Origin: Bacteroidota bacterium
GTDB taxonomy: Bacteria; Bacteroidota; Bacteroidia; JABEUT01
DNA: 47,375 nucleotides
Reading direction: 5' to 3'
Assembly (NCBI GenBank): GCA_013285655.1
Contig: JABDHI010000010.1
Coordinates: forward strand, 11,673-59,047
Below the pieces are notes generated by a model. It was not told the origin of the DNA. It was given only the letters and a program-made list of their open reading frames with translations, and made no database searches. Shown here one piece after another: positions 16,389 through 24,705 of this stretch. The number at the start of each line of letters is the position of its first letter. Within the stretch, counting starts at the first letter, position 1. The position numbers and the translations under genes are program-made.

Positions 16389-16766
16389 TTATTCCTTACT
16401 CCAGTTAAGCACACCTTTCTTTACTACGTAAACAAAACCCAGCAGCATAACCGCCAGGTACGATATCATTTCAATAAAGCCTGTGCTACCCAGGTTTCTG
16501 AAATCTACTGCCCAGGGATACATAAATATCACCTCTACATCAAATAGCACAAACAATATTGCGCTCATAAAGTATTTTACAGAAAAAGGTAACCGTGCAT
16601 TACCTTCCGATGGTATACCGCATTCAAAGACTTCGTGCTTTGCTTTGCCTCCGCGTTTGGGTACTACGGCATGGCTGGCAACCATAGTTAATGTAACAAA
16701 ACCACCTGCTACCAACGCCGTCATTGCGATTGGTATATAGGCCATAGCATTACCTGATAAATCCAT
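16389..16766 (-). CDS. nuoA: NADH-quinone oxidoreductase subunit A
   Basis: 125-aa, three-TM subunit of complex I (ND3 homologue). The hallmark loop FECGIPSEGNARLPFSVKYF is present, followed by LFVLFDVEVIFMYPWAV with the conserved acidic residues of TM2, and a third TM (ISYLAVMLLGFVYVVKKG). Length and motifs are normal. No other nuo gene flanks it on either side: right of it is a 203-bp gap then a lipoprotein on the other strand, left is the convergent P-loop gene. In most genomes nuoA leads the nuo operon, so here it is stand-alone. Start at 16766; Met8 is an alternative. Confidence 0.95.
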   Translation of the reverse strand: MDLSGNAMAYIPIAMTALVAGGFVTLTMVASHAVVPKRGGKAKHEVFECGIPSEGNARLPFSVKYFMSAILFVLFDVEVIFMYPWAVDFRNLGSTGFIEMISYLAVMLLGFVYVVKKGVLNWSKE

Positions 16767-16969
16767 ACCTGTAAGTTAAGGACTCAAAGATGCACAGGTA
16801 CATATAAATAAGTCTTACATAAGCATTAAGGAAGCTTATATACTTTACGTATAATTTTATGTGAATAGTGCAAATTATTATCGCAATGATATAATAGTCA
16901 ACCTTATAAGATACCCAATATTTGTAAGGTGAAAATTAATTCATACCAAAACAAAAAAACAAAACTAAA

Positions 16970-17395
16970 ATGAAAACATCAATTTGGGCAGTTAGTGCTT
17001 GCGTAATTATAGGTGCAAGCTTAACAAGCTGCGGCAACTCAACAACCAGCACCACGCATACTGTTAGTAGCGACACAATTAGAACCAGCGACTCTACCAT
17101 GCAAATATCAACGGTGGAAATTGATACGTACCGTAAACAATATAATGATAGCATTGCTGCCAACCAACGAAGCATTGATGAGCTTAACGCCCGCATAGCC
17201 GACGAAAAGGCAGAACGCAGAGAAGAAGATAAAAAGAGAGCTGCTGAGTTAGAAACAAAGAACAGCGAAATGAAAAGAAAGCTGGATGAGTTTAAAGCAA
17301 GCACCAAAGCAGACTGGGAATCATTTAAGACAGGTTTTAACCATGATATGCATGAGTTAGGCCAATCAATAAAGGATTTCAAGAATAAGCTTTAA
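16970..17395 (+). CDS. Lipoprotein with coiled-coil
   Basis: 141 aa. Lipoprotein signal with lipobox SLTSC (Cys21), a Ser/Thr-rich linker (about 22-50), then a highly charged helix (about 55-140; NARIADEKAERREEDKKRAA, ETKNSEMKRKLDEF) typical of a coiled coil. Expected to be membrane-anchored on the periplasmic side. The MtfA-type peptidase gene begins 23 bp downstream, so the two likely form an operon. No specific family recognised. Confidence 0.8.
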   Translation: MKTSIWAVSACVIIGASLTSCGNSTTSTTHTVSSDTIRTSDSTMQISTVEIDTYRKQYNDSIAANQRSIDELNARIADEKAERREEDKKRAAELETKNSEMKRKLDEFKASTKADWESFKTGFNHDMHELGQSIKDFKNKL

Positions 17396-17418
17396 TTTAA
17401 CAGCACAAATAACAAACC

Positions 17419-18258
17419 ATGTTAGGGCTTATCACCTTTGTTGTTGTATTTATTGCGGTATCCTTACGGGTATCGAACAAGAAGAAGCAACTGCTGGATG
17501 AAAAGCTTAATGCGCCCTTTGCGGACACATGGCGTGAAATGCTGAAGAACAAAGTAGTATTTTATAATAACCTTAGTGATGAAGATAAGGCGCTGTTCGA
17601 GAAACGCGTACAGCGCTTTATTGCCACCAAGAACATTGAGGGTATAGACACGCAAATTGACGATGACATTCGTTTAATGGTAGCAAGCAGTGCCGTTATT
17701 CCAACGTTCGCGTTCCCTAAGTATAACTACCCGAAGGTACGCACGGTGCTTATTTATCCCAACAGCTTCGATGAGGATTTTCAAACCACCAGGTTCGAAG
17801 GCCATAAAGAAGTTATACTGGGTATGGTGGGCAACAGGTTTATGAATGGGTCGGTAATACTATCAAAACCCGACCTTATTAAAGCCTTTGATGGCCAGCC
17901 GCACCGCGAAAATGTGGGCGTACATGAATTTGTACACCTGCTCGATAAGGAAGATGGCGTTATAGATGGCGTACCTGAAATGCTTATGGATAATCATTTT
18001 GCCGGGCCATGGCTGCACGAGATAAAGAAGGAGATGGACAAAATAAAGAAGGGCAATTCTGATATTAACCCTTATGCCCTTACCAGCAATGCTGAGTTTT
18101 TGGCGGTGGTTAGCGAATATTTTTTCGATAACCCTGAAAAATTCAAGAAAAGGCATGCCGAGCTTTATGGTTTCCTATCAACCATTTTTAACCGCGAGCA
18201 TAAAGGCCTGCACGAGGCGGTTATTAAACCTTTGTTGGCACCCCTGGCAAGAAGTTAA
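17419..18258 (+). CDS. mtfA: MtfA-type zinc metallopeptidase
   Basis: 279 aa: one N-terminal TM (LGLITFVVVFIAVSLRV), then a gluzincin-like domain. Zinc motif HEFVH at residues 169-173 (VGVHEFVHLLDKEDG), with the downstream Glu in NAEFLAVVSEYFF. RVQRFIATKNIEG and the C-terminal FDNPEKFKKRHAELYGFL also match the MtfA family. E. coli MtfA is a cytosolic peptidase linked to Mlc and glucose uptake; Bacteroidota homologues carry a TM anchor and probably have a different role. Likely cotranscribed with the lipoprotein upstream. Confidence 0.9.
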   Translation: MLGLITFVVVFIAVSLRVSNKKKQLLDEKLNAPFADTWREMLKNKVVFYNNLSDEDKALFEKRVQRFIATKNIEGIDTQIDDDIRLMVASSAVIPTFAFPKYNYPKVRTVLIYPNSFDEDFQTTRFEGHKEVILGMVGNRFMNGSVILSKPDLIKAFDGQPHRENVGVHEFVHLLDKEDGVIDGVPEMLMDNHFAGPWLHEIKKEMDKIKKGNSDINPYALTSNAEFLAVVSEYFFDNPEKFKKRHAELYGFLSTIFNREHKGLHEAVIKPLLAPLARS

Positions 18259-18402
18259 ATGTGGTAACATGTTGGGTATACCGAAACATGTGTAGTTTTA
18301 CACCGATAGAAATTACTGATTTACCGTTACTTTTTGGCCCTCTGAATAAAAACCTTAAATGCTATTCGCTACTCTAGTTAACTTAAATTAAAATTAAACA
18401 CC

Positions 18403-18654
18403 ATGAAATCGAAAAAATTGATTATCAGCCTAGTAGTTTTAGCAATTGGTACGCTTGGCTTTGCAGTTTCTGCATTGGCCCAAGACAAAACTCCACCATC
18501 TAAAACTGTAAGCAAAACCAGTATTGAAACGGACAATTCAATACGAACAAAAACCACTACCAAAACTGTTAAGGCCAAGAAAAGCAAGAACGGCAAAAAA
18601 CAGGTAACCGATACCAAAGTAGATACTAAGGTAGAAACGGACCAAAAGAAATAG
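18403..18654 (+). CDS. Small secreted Lys/Thr-rich protein, copy 2 of 3
   Basis: 83 aa. Signal peptide MKSKKLIISLVVLAIGTLGF, then AVSALA before QDK. The mature part is Thr/Lys/Ser rich, with TKTVKAKKSKNGKKQVTDTK then VDTKVETDQKK, clearly related to the genes at 10333 and 22192. No Cys, no aromatic residues in the mature part; predicted disordered and basic. It has its own terminator at 18680-18709. Function unknown. Confidence 0.85.
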   Translation: MKSKKLIISLVVLAIGTLGFAVSALAQDKTPPSKTVSKTSIETDNSIRTKTTTKTVKAKKSKNGKKQVTDTKVDTKVETDQKK

Positions 18655-18679
18655 AGTAAGTTTATTTTACTTTTAAAGG

Positions 18680-18709
18680 AAAGAGCCGGTATTAACCGGC
18701 TCTTTTTTA
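18680..18709 (+). terminator. Terminator of Lys/Thr-rich gene copy 2
   Basis: Perfect 11-bp stem AAAGAGCCGGT / ACCGGCTCTTT (18680-18690 with 18695-18705), ATTA loop, T-run. Confidence 0.9.
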
Positions 18710-18801
18710 TGTCTGAAGTGGTGAATTAAAACCTTTTCCGCAATTTTGCGTATTAAAGAACGGGTAACGACATTCCATTAACCATAATAACCATTTAGCT
18801 G

Positions 18802-21462
18802 ATGAATAAATCTACTCTATTTTCCAAAAACGGGTTAGCATCGTTAGTATCTTCAGCCCATCAACATTCTTTAAAACTCATGCTGGTAGTAGTAGTTTCA
18901 GCTACAGCAACAATGGGCGAAGCCCAATCGTGGATGAATACGTTTCCTGACAATGGCCATCAGCCTGGTTTTTTTGAAATTCAGCAATCATTTAACACCT
19001 ATTGGAAAACAAAAGGGCTTACCATGACAGATAGGGACGCCATGGATGATGACGAAGAAGGTGATTACGGAGAGTATATTCAATATAAACGCTGGGAATG
19101 GTTTGCATCGAAAAGGGTAAGCCTTACTGGTGAGTTGCCCGACCCCATGATAGCCTATAATGAAAGGAACAAAATTCAGCAAAAAGATAAAAGCAGGAAT
19201 AATAAGCAGGCTATGCTTAGCGCATCATGGACATCGATAGGCCCCTCAGTAATACCAAGCAAAGGCGGCGAAGGAAGAATAAACTGCCTTGCCATTAACC
19301 CGCTTGATACAAATATTATTTATGCAGGCTCTCCTTCGGGTGGGCTTTGGAAAACTACTAATGGCGGCGTTACATGGACACCCACATCAGATTACTTGGC
19401 CACTTTAGGTGTTACCGACATTGCAATTGATCCTGTTGATACCAACATTATTTATATAGCCACCGGCGACGGAGATGTAATATACACCTACTCTACCGGC
19501 GTTATGAAATCGACCGATGGAGGCGCAACATGGAACACCACGGGCTTAAGCTGGCAAACCAACCAGGGGTTATACATGAATAGAATTGTAATTAACCCTG
19601 CCAACCATAATGAGTTATTGGTAGGTAATTATAATGGTATAGCTAAATCTGTTAATGGAGGTACCAGCTGGACCAATACAATGACGGGCCATCGCATATA
19701 TGATATACAATTTAAACCCGGTAACCCTGCCATTGTTTATGCAAGTGGAGTTAAAACAATTTACAAATCGGCCGATTCGGGCAGTACGTTTAGCACAGCT
19801 TATTCAAACATGGGTGGCAACCGTATACAACTGGCTGTTACCCCTGCTAATGCGAATTACCTTTATGCGCTCGAATCTGATTCGGCAACATCGGGTTTTC
19901 ACGCACTTATAAGGTCCATAGATGGTGGCACAACTTTCACCCAAATGTCTTCTACACCTAATATACTTGGTGCCTCTCCACTTGGCTCTACTGCTGGTGG
20001 CCAGGGCTGGGCCGATCTGGCTATTGCCGCATCACCTAAACTGCCAAACACTATTTTTATAGGAGGTATAAACGTATGGTCGTCTGATAATGGTGGCGCC
20101 ACTTGGATAAATAAAACAAAAGGAACATCGCTTCATAACAATCCCAATTACATACATTCTGATATTCACAAACTGGCCTTTATGCCGGGGGATCCAAACT
20201 CAATTTTAGCGGGATGTGATGGCGGCTTATTTAAATCGGCCGATACAGGAGCGGCCTGGACCGACCTAAGTGCAGGCTTAACCATAATGGAAATGTATAG
20301 CATAAGCAGTGCACAAACTAATACCACTTTTGTATCGTGCGGGGTACAAGATAATGGCAGCGACCTGTTAAATTCAGGTGCATGGTCAGAAGATCTGGCA
20401 GGTGATGGCATGATGACCATTGTTGACTATACCAATGCCAATACTGTATATTCTGCCGAATATGACGGTAAGCTTATGTTATCTACCAATGGCGGAACAA
20501 GCTTTACAACCATTACACCTAATAGCGGATCGGTAACCGGTGCGTGGGTAACACCTTATGTAATAGATAAGAATTCAAACACTACACTTTATGCCGGGTA
20601 TAATGATATTTGGAAAACTACCAATCAGGGAACTGCATGGACCAAGGTTACCAATAACCTTACCGGAACAGCTACCGACCTGGTAATGGCATTGGCCATA
20701 TCTCCATCAAACTCTAACTACCTGTATGCAGCTATGGGCGCCAATACGGGTTACAACAATATTCCCGGTACATTTCTTTTTAAAACTACCGACGGTGGAA
20801 CTACCTGGAACAATGTTACTGGTACATTACCTATAGCATCAGCTTATATCTCAGCACTTGCCATTAAAGCATCCGACCCGCTAACCGTATGGGTAACCTT
20901 TTCAAATTACACATCGGGCATTAAAGTATATAAAACAACCAATGGCGGAAGTACATGGACAAACGTAAGCACAGGGTTACCAAATGTGCCGGTAGATTGC
21001 ATTGTATACGACCAAACTGCAAACAATGACAGAGTATTTGTTGGAACCGACATAGGTGTTTTTTATACCGACAATACACAGGGGGGAAACTGGTTGAGTT
21101 TTAATACCGGCCTACCTAATGCTATGGTATACTCGCTAGATATTCAAGCATCTGGTGCATTATTAAGAGCCGGAACTTTTGGAAGAGGATTGTGGGAAAC
21201 AACACTAACAGCGCCATTGGGAGTTAATACAGTAAGTGCAGGCAGCGCGGCTATCAGGGTTTATCCTAACCCGACCAAAACAAGTATTACCGTTAAGTCA
21301 GAAAGTGAATTGGGTTTAATTACCCTGTATAACTTATTGGGAGAAATGGTATATAATGAAAAGACGGATAAGAACGAAAGCCAGTTAGATATGAGCAGTT
21401 TGTCATCTGGCATTTATTTTTTACGATGTAATAACAGCTTCGCCAAAATTGTAAAAGAATAG
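18802..21462 (+). CDS. T9SS-secreted Asp-box beta-propeller protein
   Basis: 886 aa. An N-terminal signal-like hydrophobic segment (LKLMLVVVVSATATMGEAQS) is followed by at least ten Asp-box motifs of the sialidase/VPS10 type spread over about 190-800, such as KTTNGGVTWT, KSTDGGATWN, SSDNGGATWI, KTTDGGTTWN and KTTNGGSTWT. This predicts one or two beta-propellers. The C-terminal about 70 residues are a type IX sorting domain (IRVYPNPTKTSITVKS, then SSLSSGIYFLR). It is therefore secreted or attached to the cell surface. Sialidase catalytic residues (Arg triad, Tyr/Glu) are not evident, so I do not call an enzyme. Converges with the next gene 13 bp away. Confidence 0.9.
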   Translation: MNKSTLFSKNGLASLVSSAHQHSLKLMLVVVVSATATMGEAQSWMNTFPDNGHQPGFFEIQQSFNTYWKTKGLTMTDRDAMDDDEEGDYGEYIQYKRWEWFASKRVSLTGELPDPMIAYNERNKIQQKDKSRNNKQAMLSASWTSIGPSVIPSKGGEGRINCLAINPLDTNIIYAGSPSGGLWKTTNGGVTWTPTSDYLATLGVTDIAIDPVDTNIIYIATGDGDVIYTYSTGVMKSTDGGATWNTTGLSWQTNQGLYMNRIVINPANHNELLVGNYNGIAKSVNGGTSWTNTMTGHRIYDIQFKPGNPAIVYASGVKTIYKSADSGSTFSTAYSNMGGNRIQLAVTPANANYLYALESDSATSGFHALIRSIDGGTTFTQMSSTPNILGASPLGSTAGGQGWADLAIAASPKLPNTIFIGGINVWSSDNGGATWINKTKGTSLHNNPNYIHSDIHKLAFMPGDPNSILAGCDGGLFKSADTGAAWTDLSAGLTIMEMYSISSAQTNTTFVSCGVQDNGSDLLNSGAWSEDLAGDGMMTIVDYTNANTVYSAEYDGKLMLSTNGGTSFTTITPNSGSVTGAWVTPYVIDKNSNTTLYAGYNDIWKTTNQGTAWTKVTNNLTGTATDLVMALAISPSNSNYLYAAMGANTGYNNIPGTFLFKTTDGGTTWNNVTGTLPIASAYISALAIKASDPLTVWVTFSNYTSGIKVYKTTNGGSTWTNVSTGLPNVPVDCIVYDQTANNDRVFVGTDIGVFYTDNTQGGNWLSFNTGLPNAMVYSLDIQASGALLRAGTFGRGLWETTLTAPLGVNTVSAGSAAIRVYPNPTKTSITVKSESELGLITLYNLLGEMVYNEKTDKNESQLDMSSLSSGIYFLRCNNSFAKIVKE

Positions 21463-21475
21463 CTTGCCAGCCTGA

Positions 21476-22042
21476 CTACCAGCTATCAGGCGCTTCAAAT
21501 TTCTTCACATAATCGTAGCCCAATGCACCATGCTGCACATATAGCTTAACCTGCCCTCCGTTGGTTAACTTATCAAACAGGTTCTTATATATCTCGAACC
21601 GCTCACGCTTGTTATTCATATAAATAAACAGAAAGTACACTTTGTAACTATTTCCATTATTATAGCTCACGGCCTCTGTTACTTCATCTATTTTATAAAC
21701 CTGCGGCGTTATTTCAGTATTTGCAGCATAATGGTTTATATAGTTAGCAACCGATGGAACCAGGGTAAGGAATGTAACAAAAACGCATACGTGCATGTTC
21801 CATGTTCTTCGTTGATCGAAATAAGCTTCCGGAAATTTATTTTTCAAAATGAGTGTCGTGCATAATGCAATTACAAGGCCAATCAGCACACCTAACCAGG
21901 TAAGTTGCATGCCGCGTATGGTATGGTCAATAATAGTAAGTACAGGCATTAAGGATAGTACAGCAATAACAGATGCTATTCGGGCTACCCGGTAAATTCT
22001 TTTGCTTGCCCTACTCTCCTCTTGTTTTGTAACCCTTATCAA
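21476..22042 (-). CDS. Three-TM membrane protein with periplasmic tail
   Basis: 188 aa with TM segments about 23-40, 49-65 and 82-100, then a soluble tail (about 105-188) rich in Tyr, Asn and Lys. No family recognised. The start codon is TTG at 22042 (MIRVTKQEESRASKRIYR); a stop lies four codons further upstream and the next ATG would cut into TM1, so TTG is the most reasonable start. No operon partner. Confidence 0.72.
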   Translation of the reverse strand: MIRVTKQEESRASKRIYRVARIASVIAVLSLMPVLTIIDHTIRGMQLTWLGVLIGLVIALCTTLILKNKFPEAYFDQRRTWNMHVCVFVTFLTLVPSVANYINHYAANTEITPQVYKIDEVTEAVSYNNGNSYKVYFLFIYMNNKRERFEIYKNLFDKLTNGGQVKLYVQHGALGYDYVKKFEAPDSW

Positions 22043-22133
22043 TTGATTTTGTTTGTGTTAGTGGTTATTCCGTTCAAATTTACCGATAAAATAGACCCAT
22101 TAACCGTTAATTTGTATAAGTCTACAGATTTTT

Positions 22134-22166
22134 TTGAACTGAGTGTGTGCATACTACATACCTTGC
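22134..22166 (+). promoter_or_regulatory. Predicted promoter of Lys/Thr-rich gene copy 3
   Basis: TTG at 22134-22136 and TACCTTGC at 22159-22166 (close to TAnnTTTG), 22 bp apart, which fits Bacteroidota -33/-7 spacing. The gene's ATG is 26 bp downstream. Confidence 0.45.
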
Positions 22167-22191
22167 GCCCAACTAATAAAAAAACAAAACT

Positions 22192-22437
22192 ATGAAACTT
22201 AAAAATTTGGTTCTTACAGGTTTAGTTTGCACAATTGGCTTTGCTACTGCAGCATTAGCTCAAGACAAAACAAACAACGGAACCACAACCACCACCAGCA
22301 AATCTACCGTTAACACTGGCGATGGTACCAAAACAACTACCAAAACCAAAACCGTTAAGAACAAAGAAAGCAAGAATGGTGACAAGAAGGTAAAAGAAAC
22401 CAAGACCGACACGAAGGTAGAAACAGACAAGAAGTAG
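22192..22437 (+). CDS. Small secreted Lys/Thr-rich protein, copy 3 of 3
   Basis: 81 aa. Signal peptide MKLKNLVLTGLVCTIGFATA, then ALA before QDK. Mature part NNGTTTTTSKSTVNTGDGTK, then TKTKTVKNKESKNGDKKVKE and TKTDTKVETDKK. Closest in composition to the gene at 10333 (same MKxKNL start and KxGxKK block). Own terminator 27 bp downstream. Function unknown; presumably exported, basic and disordered. Confidence 0.85.
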   Translation: MKLKNLVLTGLVCTIGFATAALAQDKTNNGTTTTTSKSTVNTGDGTKTTTKTKTVKNKESKNGDKKVKETKTDTKVETDKK

Positions 22438-22464
22438 AATACTACTTTTTCTGTTGGTTTGATA

Positions 22465-22494
22465 AAAAAAGCTCCGCATTGCGGGGCTTTTTTC
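22465..22494. terminator. Bidirectional terminator
   Basis: GCTCCGC / GCGGGGC stem (22471-22477 with 22481-22487, one G-T pair), flanked by A7 on the left and T6 on the right. It ends both copy 3 of the Lys/Thr-rich gene (plus) and the convergent REC-SpoIIE gene (minus). Confidence 0.8.
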
Positions 22495-22521
22495 GTCTTA
22501 TACACAGATATTACCATTACT

Positions 22522-23733
22522 TTACTCTATTTCAAACCCAATAACCAACACATCGTCTGTTTGTTCTTCGGTAGCTCTTCGCATTTCAAAGTAATCATTC
22601 AATGTATTTTTTTGCGCATGTATAGGTTGAGTACTGTAGTTCATCAATAGGTTTTTAAAACCAACCGACTTTAGCTTTTTATGATCATCTCCCCCAAACT
22701 GATCGGCATATCCATCGGTAAGCATATAAAACCTATCGCACTTTTGCATTTTTACTTCTTCGTTTTTAAAGTAGTGCGCTTCGTGATGCGAACCACCTAT
22801 AGGGAACGGAGAGCCTTTAATTTCAGAAAGTATTTTATTTCGGACAATATATAAGGGCCGCTTTGCACCCGAAAATGTAAGTACCGAATTTGCTTTATCA
22901 ATCGAGCAAATTGAAATATCCATACCATCGCTAATAGCGTTGGCATTGGTACCAATTTCAAATATCTCGCTGAACCCTTTATTTATTTCATTCAAAATTC
23001 CGGCAGGGTCTACTATACCTTTCAGTTGAACGGTGTTGCGCAACAAGTGGTACCCCATCATAGATAGTAAGGCGCCCGGCACCCCGTGGCCGGTACAATC
23101 GCTCACTGCAATTATAAATTTTCCATTATGTTCGGCAAACCAATAAAAATCGCCACTTACAATATCCTTGGGCTTAAACAAAATAAATGATTCAGGAAAA
23201 TACTGGCACAATAGTTTTTCGTTTGGTAAAATGGCATGCTGAATTCTTTGTGCGTAATTAATACTATCAATAGTGTCTTTGTTCTTCCGCTCTATTATTT
23301 CGTTAGCACTTTTTAGTTTTGCATTAAGGCTTTTTATGGTTGCGTTCTCAATCTTCAATTCCTTTTTACCCAGGGCATTCTCAATTACTGAAGGCAGTTT
23401 CAACAAATTATTCTTTAGCACATAATCTTCAGCACCACCCTTAATACACTTAACGGCAAACTCTTCTGATACCGAACCGGTAACCAAAATAAACGGTATT
23501 TGCGGGCATTGCTCTTTTACAATTTTTAAAGCCGATAGGGAATCAAACTCCGGCATAGAATGGTCGGACAATATAATATCGGGGCCAAAAGACGAGAGAC
23601 TTGAAACAAATTCGTCCTTATTAGAAGCGTGAGAGCTGTTAAAAACAAAGTTCGATCGGCGGAGAGTCCGTTCTATAAGTGCTACGTCATCGTCATTATC
23701 TTCTAAGAATAATATCTTTAGTTCATCTTGCAT
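22522..23733 (-). CDS. Response regulator with SpoIIE/PP2C phosphatase output
   Basis: 403 aa, cytoplasmic. Receiver domain about 5-120: acidic cluster EDNDDD (11-16), phosphoacceptor Asp57 (IILSDHSMP), Lys107 (DYVLKNNL). A coiled-coil linker (about 125-165, ending SINYAQRIQHAILP) leads to a SpoIIE-type PP2C phosphatase (about 170-400) with metal-binding Asp195 (VSGDFYWF), Asp212 (AVSDCTGHGVPGALLSMMG) and MLTDGYADQFGG. Such proteins control partner-switching (anti-sigma antagonists). No sensor kinase or STAS gene is adjacent. The architecture is clear; its signal and target are unknown. Confidence 0.93.
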   Translation of the reverse strand: MQDELKILFLEDNDDDVALIERTLRRSNFVFNSSHASNKDEFVSSLSSFGPDIILSDHSMPEFDSLSALKIVKEQCPQIPFILVTGSVSEEFAVKCIKGGAEDYVLKNNLLKLPSVIENALGKKELKIENATIKSLNAKLKSANEIIERKNKDTIDSINYAQRIQHAILPNEKLLCQYFPESFILFKPKDIVSGDFYWFAEHNGKFIIAVSDCTGHGVPGALLSMMGYHLLRNTVQLKGIVDPAGILNEINKGFSEIFEIGTNANAISDGMDISICSIDKANSVLTFSGAKRPLYIVRNKILSEIKGSPFPIGGSHHEAHYFKNEEVKMQKCDRFYMLTDGYADQFGGDDHKKLKSVGFKNLLMNYSTQPIHAQKNTLNDYFEMRRATEEQTDDVLVIGFEIE

Positions 23734-24705
23734 TTTATGTATGGAGTTTTTCTATTCTATAATTCTGTTTTTTTAACCTATGGTCAATTCAACAATAGGT
23801 TATTTAATAAACATCTACGCAGAAAATATTTTAAAGATTTGCCTTTTCGTTGACCAATGATAAACTCCGGCTGAACCATATAAAAACATAGCCGGAATAA
23901 ATGATTATTCAGACCTGTTGAAAAGCATTTTACTTACTCAATTACTATAAGTAGTATATGAGGTAAATTTGCAAGAGAGCGTGACCTCATCCTGTGTCCT
24001 TCTCCTATAGGAGAAGGAAGTGCGCGCGCTTCCCTCTCTTTTCAGGAGAGGGTGAAGTCACAAGTTCTTTTGAAATAATATTTTATACTGCATACCAAAT
24101 TGCTGTCGCAAAATAGACACTGGAAACCAATGCATTGCGGCACTTTACGACAGATGCGACACGAATTTCCCAAGCCAAAAATTAGTAACTGATTGAAAAT
24201 CAGAAGAAGGAATGAAAAAACAAATTATACTACGACGTAAAACGACACGAAAATAATGGTGAATGGTAAGTGGTAAATGGTGAATTTAAAACCTCTTTAG
24301 TGGTTGGGTTGCAACACGAAAGACGGGTGACAAAACAGTGATTTTTCATGAAATCATCATAATGAAAATCAATAAGTTGATGGGTAATAAAAGCGAAAAG
24401 TGTAACCCCACTACAGCGGTTTTGAATGACCTCAGCCTACCTCCTCCTAAATGAGAGGGAAATCTCTTTGGAAAAGTAAAATGCAACATATTTCTTGATC
24501 TGCGTAAAGAAGTGTTGCAAAATAATGGTGAATGGTACATGGCGAACGCAATTATCTTTAAAGTTAGATAACCTTGAGATTGCCACGTTCCGCGAAAACG
24601 CCGGAACTCGCAATGACGAAAACAACCCTCCAGAGGGGATAAAAAGCACTAATGCCTTTAGATTATTAATTCGTAATTTTTAATTCTTAATTAAGGTGCA
24701 GCCGT
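23734..24705. other. Long intergenic region, no gene seen
   Basis: About 970 bp between two minus-strand genes. No frame here shows signal, domain or family character. It holds degenerate repeat fragments: a hairpin-like stretch near 24000-24050 (CTTCTCCTATAGGAGAAGGA), short runs of the AATGGTGAATGGT type near 24256-24285 and 24523-24540, a GAGATTGCC...CGCAATGACGA arm pair near 24572-24620, and the AATTCTTAATTA-type repeat at 24668-24694 just before the rho stop. It looks like an old repeat-accumulation site. Confidence 0.6.

Noticed and set aside
18802-21462. Calling the Asp-box propeller a sialidase
   Set aside because: Asp-boxes alone are structural; the catalytic Arg triad and Tyr/Glu pair of sialidases are not evident.
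24346-24683. Three short frames in the gap between the REC-SpoIIE gene and rho
   Set aside because: They overlap on both strands, sit in degenerate repeats and show no signal, domain or spacing expected of genes.
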